From positions 1-18,373 of the forward strand of contig JAFAJR010000316.1 in assembly GCA_019236085.1 (NCBI GenBank): DNA of 18,373 nucleotides, in the 5' to 3' direction. This DNA is from Candidatus Dormiibacterota bacterium (GTDB taxonomy: Bacteria > Chloroflexota > Dormibacteria > Aeolococcales > Aeolococcaceae). Position numbers and translations under genes: made by a program. Shown here piece by piece: positions 14,167 to 18,373 of this stretch; the first letter of the stretch is position 1, and every line of letters starts with the position of its first letter. The notes under the pieces were generated by a model. The model worked only from the letters and a program-made list of their open reading frames with translations. It was not told the origin of the DNA and searched no databases.

Positions 14167-14229
14167 CCCCCACTGGGGGGAGCCGGACGGACGGAAGCTC
14201 ACCCGTTGGGGCGATTTTTCCCAAATCAC

Positions 14230-14258
14230 GTGCGAACGGCCGGGTGACTGGCTATTCT
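14230..14258 (+). promoter_or_regulatory. Candidate promoter of the ABC importer operon
   Basis: TATTCT (14253-14258) is a good -10, with GTGCGA (14230-14235) as a weak -35 at 17 bp. Transcription from about 14265 would give a leader of roughly 65 nt. Two CACGTG palindromes occur in the region (14227-14232 and 14297-14302). Confidence 0.35.
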
Positions 14259-14267
14259 TCGGCGCCA

Positions 14268-14287
14268 CACGGCCCTGGACAGCCGTG
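14268..14287 (+). promoter_or_regulatory. Leader hairpin upstream of the binding-protein gene
   Basis: CACGGC-N8-GCCGTG forms a perfect 6-bp stem at the very 5' end of the predicted leader. TGGACAG occurs at 14276-14282 and again at 14301-14307. It may stabilise the mRNA or serve as an operator; the function is unknown. Confidence 0.3.
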
Positions 14288-14317
14288 CCCAAAGGACACG
14301 TGGACAGTGCGCGCGAC

Positions 14318-14324
14318 AAGGAGG
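14318..14324 (+). promoter_or_regulatory. Ribosome binding site fixing the binding-protein start
   Basis: AAGGAGG, a near-perfect Shine-Dalgarno sequence, lies 6 nt before GTG 14331. It decides for this GTG over the in-frame ATG at 14244. Confidence 0.8.
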
Positions 14325-14330
14325 AACAAG

Positions 14331-16157
14331 GTGCGATTTTCCCGGCTCAAGCTCGGCGGGACGGCAGTGGGACTGCTCGGACTGGTCACGGTCGCCGCCT
14401 GCGGCAGCGGCGGTGGCAGTGGTTCCAGCTCCACGTCGCTCGCCGCGACCCAGACGCTGAAATTCCCCGTGTACCAGCCCCCGGGAACCTGGGATCCCGG
14501 CGAGGCCGACGCCGAGGTTGACACGGAGCTCATGCAGAACATCTATGACAACCTCTGGCGGTTCGACAACAACCTCAACATCGTTCCGGACATCGCCACC
14601 GCCGTTCCCTCGACGAGCAACGGCGGCATCTCCTCGGACGGCTTGACCTACACCATCAAGCTGAACCCTGCGGCGAAGTTCAACAACGGCGACCCGGTGA
14701 CCTGCAGCGACGTGCTGTATTCCTGGAGCCGCTCGGTTGACCTCCAGGGACCGTACGCCTCGAACCTCAGCGCCATCGCCGGCTACGCCGCAGCGCAGAC
14801 CGCAGCGGGCGCGCCCCCGGCTTCGTCGAGCGGGGCGAGTGGCGCCCAGACGTTCCAGGGGAACATCGAGACCATGCTCGCCAGCCAGGTCACAGCGGGC
14901 AGCGGCTCGTTCATCCCGAGCGGCCTGTCCTGCTCCGACCCCGAGACCTTCGTGGTCAAGCTGGCCGGCGGCTGCGGCTGGTGCGTCACCGCGTGGACGC
15001 TTGAAGGCAGCACCGGCGCCATTGTCGACGAGAAGGCCATCAAGGGCGACCCGGTCAACTGGTGGCAGAAGCCGGTCACCGCGGGCTGCACCGACTGCAT
15101 GGTCGGCACCGGCGCGTACTACCTCTCCTCCTTCGACGCGAAGCAGGGGTACGTCTTCAAGGCCGTGTCGAACTGGTGGGGCAGCCCCAAGCCGACCCTG
15201 ACCGAGATCGACATCGACATCCACGACCCGTCGGCCATCAACTCGGACGTCACGGCGTTCGAGCAGGGTCACTACGACCTCATCGGCTACGGCGGCAACA
15301 GTGGCAACCTGACGTACGAGCTGATCCAGTCGATCAAGGGCGGCCGCTTCTCCAGCGATCTGCTCACCCAGCCCAAGGGCCGCACCACGTGGCTGAGCTT
15401 CAACGTCGGCTGGAACGCGACAGGCGGTCCGTTCCTGGGCGAGTCCGCCCAGGCCAAGGGACTGCGCAAGGCCTTCGACCTCGCGGTGGACAAGAACGGC
15501 CTGGCCAGCCAGGTCTGCTACAACGTCCTCTGCTCCGCGGCCACCGGCGGCCTGATCACCAAGGGCCTCATCGGCTACCTAGGTGACGGCGCCGACCCGC
15601 TGTCGCAGTACGACCCGACGATGGCCAAGCAGCTGCTGCAGCAGTACGACCCCCAGGGGACGCTGACGGCCAACCTGAAGTACTCGTACAACACAGGCGG
15701 CATCAACGACAAGGTCGCGCAGTACCTGCAGAACGAGTGGCAGACCAACCTCGGTATCCATGTCAGCCTGAACCCCGACAGCAACGCGTCGGACTTCATC
15801 AGCAACCGGCTCACCGGTAAGTACGTGATGTCCCGCGACGGCTGGCAGTTCGATTACAACCACCCGCAGGACTGGTTCGACAACCTCTGGGGCTACAAGG
15901 CCACCGCGGCCGGCTCGAACACCAGCGGCTTCGACGACCCGACTTACGACAGCACCCTCAAGATGGCTGACGCCGAGCCTCTGAGCCAGGCCCTGCCGCT
16001 GTACAACCAGCTGTCGCAGATCCTGCAACAGGACGTCGTCTACATCCCGCTCTACTACTTGGTCGGCAACTTCGTCATCGCTCCCTATGTGAAGGGCGCC
16101 GGTTCCAACACCGCGTTCGACTACTACTGGAACAACATCTCGATCCTGTCGCACTGA
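14331..16157 (+). CDS. Peptide-type ABC transporter substrate-binding lipoprotein (SBP family 5)
   Basis: The 608-residue protein begins with a lipoprotein signal, RFSRLKLGG then LLGLVTVAAC, with lipidated Cys24 and a Gly/Ser linker. The mature part follows the family-5 plan: LMQNIYDNLWRFD early, then ISSDGLTYTIKLNPAAKFNNGDPVTCSDVLYSW, GTGAYYLSSFD, and a C-terminal YNQLSQILQQDVVYIPLYY. It captures an oligopeptide, nickel chelate or similar solute outside the membrane and delivers it to the two permeases that follow. It contains eight cysteines besides the lipidated one, including CGWC (215-218), CTDC (253-256) and Cys396/Cys401, unusual for this family and suggesting disulfides or a bound metal. 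The start is set by a strong Shine-Dalgarno sequence before GTG 14331. Confidence 0.92.
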   Translation: MRFSRLKLGGTAVGLLGLVTVAACGSGGGSGSSSTSLAATQTLKFPVYQPPGTWDPGEADAEVDTELMQNIYDNLWRFDNNLNIVPDIATAVPSTSNGGISSDGLTYTIKLNPAAKFNNGDPVTCSDVLYSWSRSVDLQGPYASNLSAIAGYAAAQTAAGAPPASSSGASGAQTFQGNIETMLASQVTAGSGSFIPSGLSCSDPETFVVKLAGGCGWCVTAWTLEGSTGAIVDEKAIKGDPVNWWQKPVTAGCTDCMVGTGAYYLSSFDAKQGYVFKAVSNWWGSPKPTLTEIDIDIHDPSAINSDVTAFEQGHYDLIGYGGNSGNLTYELIQSIKGGRFSSDLLTQPKGRTTWLSFNVGWNATGGPFLGESAQAKGLRKAFDLAVDKNGLASQVCYNVLCSAATGGLITKGLIGYLGDGADPLSQYDPTMAKQLLQQYDPQGTLTANLKYSYNTGGINDKVAQYLQNEWQTNLGIHVSLNPDSNASDFISNRLTGKYVMSRDGWQFDYNHPQDWFDNLWGYKATAAGSNTSGFDDPTYDSTLKMADAEPLSQALPLYNQLSQILQQDVVYIPLYYLVGNFVIAPYVKGAGSNTAFDYYWNNISILSH

Positions 16158-16184
16158 CAAGGGACTTCTGAACTCGTGAGTGGA

Positions 16185-16210
16185 GGGCGTCCGGCGCGTG
16201 CCGGGCGCCC
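16185..16210 (+). terminator. Hairpin between binding-protein and permease genes
   Basis: GGGCGTCCGGC and GCCGGGCGCCC pair over 11 bp with one G-U and a GCGT loop, followed by a modest T-containing stretch (TTGCTCGTTT). It sits in the 81-bp gap after the binding-protein gene. Such hairpins commonly cause partial termination or protect the upstream mRNA, so that more binding protein than permease is made. Confidence 0.6.
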
Positions 16211-16238
16211 TTGCTCGTTTGTGAGGTGAACCACTGAG

Positions 16239-17210
16239 ATGCTGAACCGGGGCACGCTGATCTACATCGCGCAGCGCGTCGTGCTTATCGCCTTCACGGT
16301 GATGGTCGTGTCCTTCGGTGTCTTCGTGGTGGTGCACTCGCTTCCCGGCAACGCGTTCATAAGCGACCGCCTGCACGGCAAGGCCTTGCAGCTGCTGCTG
16401 CACCAGTACGGGCTGGATCAGCCGGTGGTCATCCAGTACTGGAACTGGCTGAAGGGGGCGATCCACGGCGACCTGGGCATCTCGCTGGTGACGCGCGGGG
16501 CGCCGATCACACCGATCGTCCTGAAGGAGCTCAGCGTCAGCGCGATGGTCGGCGGGGCCGCCCTGCTGGTGACGATCGGGCTCGGCGTGACCTTCGGCGT
16601 GATCGCCGCCATCCGGCAGAACACCTGGGTGGACTACACGCTGACCACCTTCGCCGTCATCGGCTACAGCGTGCCCAGCTTCGTCATCGCGTCGCTCGGA
16701 ATCCTGATCTTCGCCAACTGGCTGAACAACGTCAGCAACGGAGCGTTCTACTACCCGCTCCCCTGGCAGGGAACGTACGGCGGTGGCGGCCTGTCAACAC
16801 TGATCTCGCTGTCGCTGCCGGCGATCAGCATCGGTCTCTACACCTCAGGTCAGGTGACACGTATCACGCGAGCCAGCATGCTGGAGGTCATCCAGCAGGA
16901 CTACATCCGGACCGCGCGCGCCAAGGGCTTGAAGAGTCGCCGCGTCACCGTGCGTCACGCACTGCGCAACGCACTGGTGCCCGTGATGAGCATCATGCCG
17001 TCGACGGTGCTGGGCATTCTCACCGGCGTCGTGGTCATCGAGAACATCTTCACCATCCCAGGGCTGGGCAAGGAGTTCGTCACCAGCATCACGCAGCAGG
17101 ACTACAACCTCACGGTCGGGGTGTTCACCATATACGCGGTCCTCATCGGTTTTGCCAACCTGATAGTCGACCTCCTCTACGCGGTCGTCGACCCGAGGAT
17201 CCGGTACTGA
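16239..17210 (+). CDS. ABC transporter permease, DppB/OppB type
   Basis: This 323-residue inner-membrane protein begins with the usual LIYIAQRVVLIAFTVMVVSFGVFVVVHSLPGNAF helix of DppB-type permeases. Six hydrophobic helices can be counted. The cytoplasmic coupling loop (EAA motif) is YIRTARAKGLKSRRVTVRHALRNALVPV (about 222-249). It pairs with the next permease to form the channel. The ATG at 16239 is preceded by GAGGTGA about 10 nt upstream. Its stop shares 1 nt with the next start (TGATG), so the two permeases are translationally coupled. Confidence 0.93.
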   Translation: MLNRGTLIYIAQRVVLIAFTVMVVSFGVFVVVHSLPGNAFISDRLHGKALQLLLHQYGLDQPVVIQYWNWLKGAIHGDLGISLVTRGAPITPIVLKELSVSAMVGGAALLVTIGLGVTFGVIAAIRQNTWVDYTLTTFAVIGYSVPSFVIASLGILIFANWLNNVSNGAFYYPLPWQGTYGGGGLSTLISLSLPAISIGLYTSGQVTRITRASMLEVIQQDYIRTARAKGLKSRRVTVRHALRNALVPVMSIMPSTVLGILTGVVVIENIFTIPGLGKEFVTSITQQDYNLTVGVFTIYAVLIGFANLIVDLLYAVVDPRIRY

Positions 17211-18124
17211 TGGCCACCACCACCTACATGCCCGAGGTCGTCACCGAGTACGCCGGTGGCACGGTGGCGCGCGAGCAGGTGAGCCTGTGGCGCGACGGCC
17301 TGCGCCGCTTGCGCCGCAACAAGCTCGCCGTCGTCGCGATGGGCTTCCTGGCTTTCCTGGCGGTCGTCACCGTTGTGTCGCTGTTCTGGACGCCGTACCC
17401 GCCCAACGCTATCGGCACCTGCCAGGGTTACACGTTTCCCAGCCCGAAGCACCTTATGGGCTGCGACGACTTGGGCCGTGACCTGCTCAGCCGCGTGATG
17501 GTGGGCAGCCAGGTGTCACTGGTTGTGGGACTCGCCACAGCATTCGTGGTGCTCGTCGTCGGCGTCGTGGTCGGCTTGGTGGCGGGCTACATGCGCGGCT
17601 GGGTTGACACTGTCATCAGCGTCATCATCAACATCTTCTACGGCGTGCCGCCGCTGCTCATCGCAATCTCGCTCTACGTGCTGCTCGGAGCGAGCCTGGT
17701 GAACATCATCATCGCCATCTCGGCGACCGTGTGGATGGACATGGCGAGACTGGTGCGAGGGCAGTCGCTCTCTATTCGCGAGCGAGAGTTCGTAGAGGCG
17801 GCGCGGGCCAGCGGCACCAAGACCTCGAAGATCCTGTTCGCGCACATCTTTCCCAACGCGCTGGGCCCGATCATCGTGCAGGCCACGTTCATCATTCCGA
17901 TCGCCATCCTGACGGCGGCCTTCCTGACGTTCCTCGGCTTCGGCGTGCCGCCGCCACAGGCCGACTGGGGCGGCATCGCGTCCGAGGGATTCTCTGCCCT
18001 GGCCTCAGGTTTCGACCCCTACATCCTGCTGTTCCCGGCGATCGCCATCTCGCTTACACTGCTCGCCTTCAACTTCTTCGGCGACGGGTTGCGCGACGCC
18101 TTCGACCCGCGGCAGAAGCGTTAG
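17210..18124 (+). CDS. ABC transporter permease, DppC/OppC type
   Basis: This 304-residue protein has the DppC layout. A cytoplasmic N-terminus with LRRLRRNKLAVVAMGFLAF enters helix 1. An external loop ends in HLMGCDDLGRDLLSRVMVGSQVSL, the conserved GTD-x-x-GRD region. Five more helices follow, with the coupling loop FVEAARASGTKTSKILFAHIFPNALGPIIV (about 186-215). The external loop has Cys71 and Cys85, the latter replacing the usual Thr of GTDxxGRD; a disulfide is possible. It is translationally coupled to the preceding permease. Confidence 0.93.
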   Translation: MATTTYMPEVVTEYAGGTVAREQVSLWRDGLRRLRRNKLAVVAMGFLAFLAVVTVVSLFWTPYPPNAIGTCQGYTFPSPKHLMGCDDLGRDLLSRVMVGSQVSLVVGLATAFVVLVVGVVVGLVAGYMRGWVDTVISVIINIFYGVPPLLIAISLYVLLGASLVNIIIAISATVWMDMARLVRGQSLSIREREFVEAARASGTKTSKILFAHIFPNALGPIIVQATFIIPIAILTAAFLTFLGFGVPPPQADWGGIASEGFSALASGFDPYILLFPAIAISLTLLAFNFFGDGLRDAFDPRQKR

Positions 18125-18151
18125 AAGCTTCGTAGCACTGAGAGGACCCAG

Positions 18152-18373
18152 GTGCCCGAACCGCTGCTGCAGGTGAAGAACCTGAGCACCTCGTTCTTCA
18201 CTGACGACGGCGAGGTGAAAGCGGTACGCGGCGTGACCTTCGACCTGTTCCCCGGCGAGACGCTCGGCATCGTCGGCGAGTCGGGATGCGGCAAGTCGAC
18301 GCTGCTGTTCGCAATCGCGCGCCTGCTCAGCCCGCCCGCCTCGATCGTCTCGGGCTCTGTGCGGTTCCAGGGC
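18152..18373 (+). CDS. ABC transporter ATP-binding protein, DppD/OppD type, N-terminal part
   Basis: Only the first 74 codons are in the window. LLQVKNLSTSFFTDDGEVKAVRGV is the typical N-terminus of peptide-importer ATPases, and GESGCGKST (42-50) is the Walker A motif. The gene starts at GTG 18152 after AGAGGA (18141-18146) and 27 bp after the second permease. It should power the importer; a second ATPase is expected beyond the window edge. Confidence 0.92.
   Translation, partial: MPEPLLQVKNLSTSFFTDDGEVKAVRGVTFDLFPGETLGIVGESGCGKSTLLFAIARLLSPPASIVSGSVRFQG

Noticed and set aside
14167..14180. CCCCC-ACT-GGGGG repeat before the spermidine-synthase-like start as a terminator or operator
   Set aside because: Homopolymer arms with no T-run, and it directly abuts the chosen ATG; too weak to call.
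14206..14224. TTGGG-N9-CCCAA inverted repeat and two CACGTG palindromes in the spermidine-synthase/ABC gap
   Set aside because: Short stems and six-base palindromes are expected by chance at this length and base composition; no supporting context.
12409..14247. 612-codon open frame on the plus strand across the Rieske 3' end and the spermidine-synthase-like gene
   Set aside because: It lies antisense to a clear membrane-enzyme gene, has a repetitive Arg/Gly/Gln composition typical of high-GC antisense frames, and shows no recognisable domain.
14244..14330. Longer N-terminus for the ABC binding protein from ATG 14244
   Set aside because: The near-perfect Shine-Dalgarno sequence at 14318-14324 and the lipoprotein signal point to GTG 14331; the extension would put polar residues before the signal peptide.
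1..18373. tRNA, rRNA, CRISPR arrays, insertion sequences or attachment sites
   Set aside because: No cloverleaf, spaced direct repeats, transposase or terminal inverted repeats were recognised by eye; coding sequence fills nearly all of the window and no gene-free stretch exceeds 300 bp.

Overview
This is a compact, high-GC bacterial window of 18,373 bp. It holds sixteen protein-coding genes, the first and last cut by the window edges, and I see no RNA gene, insertion sequence or CRISPR array. GTG starts are common, Shine-Dalgarno (SD) and apparently leaderless starts are mixed, and Rieske, GMC and ABC-importer genes sit beside a sedolisin. This fits a terrestrial high-GC lineage such as Dormibacterota, Chloroflexota or Actinomycetota. 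That assignment is inference and I cannot fix the phylum from the sequence.

Layout. 1-1111: C-terminal part of a secreted sedolisin (S53) peptidase with a C-terminal anchor. 1121-1657 (-): lipoprotein with the secreted PF03640 repeat. 1750-3732 (+): universal stress protein directly abutting an MFS transporter. 3743-4843 (-): enolase-superfamily (mandelate racemase group) enzyme. 4899-9470 (+): four tightly packed genes, namely a thiamine-diphosphate enzyme of the pyruvate oxidase/acetolactate synthase type, a four-helix membrane protein, a gluconate-2-dehydrogenase subunit-3-like protein and a GMC flavoprotein. 9480-10895 (-): atypical NRAMP metal transporter. 11031-11360 (+): small one-helix membrane protein. 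11422-12614 (+): ECF sigma factor overlapping a Tat-anchored Rieske protein whose cytoplasmic N-terminus looks like an anti-sigma segment. 12625-14166 (-): membrane-fused spermidine-synthase-like protein. 14331-18373 (+): peptide-type ABC importer (binding lipoprotein, two permeases, start of an ATPase).

The strongest candidate for an undescribed system is the sigma/Rieske pair. The two genes overlap ATGA-style, and the partner that would normally be a plain anti-sigma factor carries an extracytoplasmic 2Fe-2S Rieske domain. It reads like a sensor in which the redox state outside the membrane controls an ECF sigma factor. A nested perfect inverted repeat (11392-11443) surrounds the sigma start. 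A separate dyad (10954-10978) sits over the promoter region shared by the neighbouring NRAMP and small membrane protein genes, so metal homeostasis may be part of the same circuit.

The second candidate is the TPP enzyme/membrane protein/subunit 3/GMC cluster, a putative membrane-associated alpha-keto-acid and alcohol/sugar oxidising module without the usual cytochrome c subunit. At gene starts, a TAnnnT hexamer lies exactly 9 nt before the start codon in four cases, plus one near match, suggesting leaderless transcription. Genes meet end to end at four convergent junctions with gaps of only 9-10 bp.
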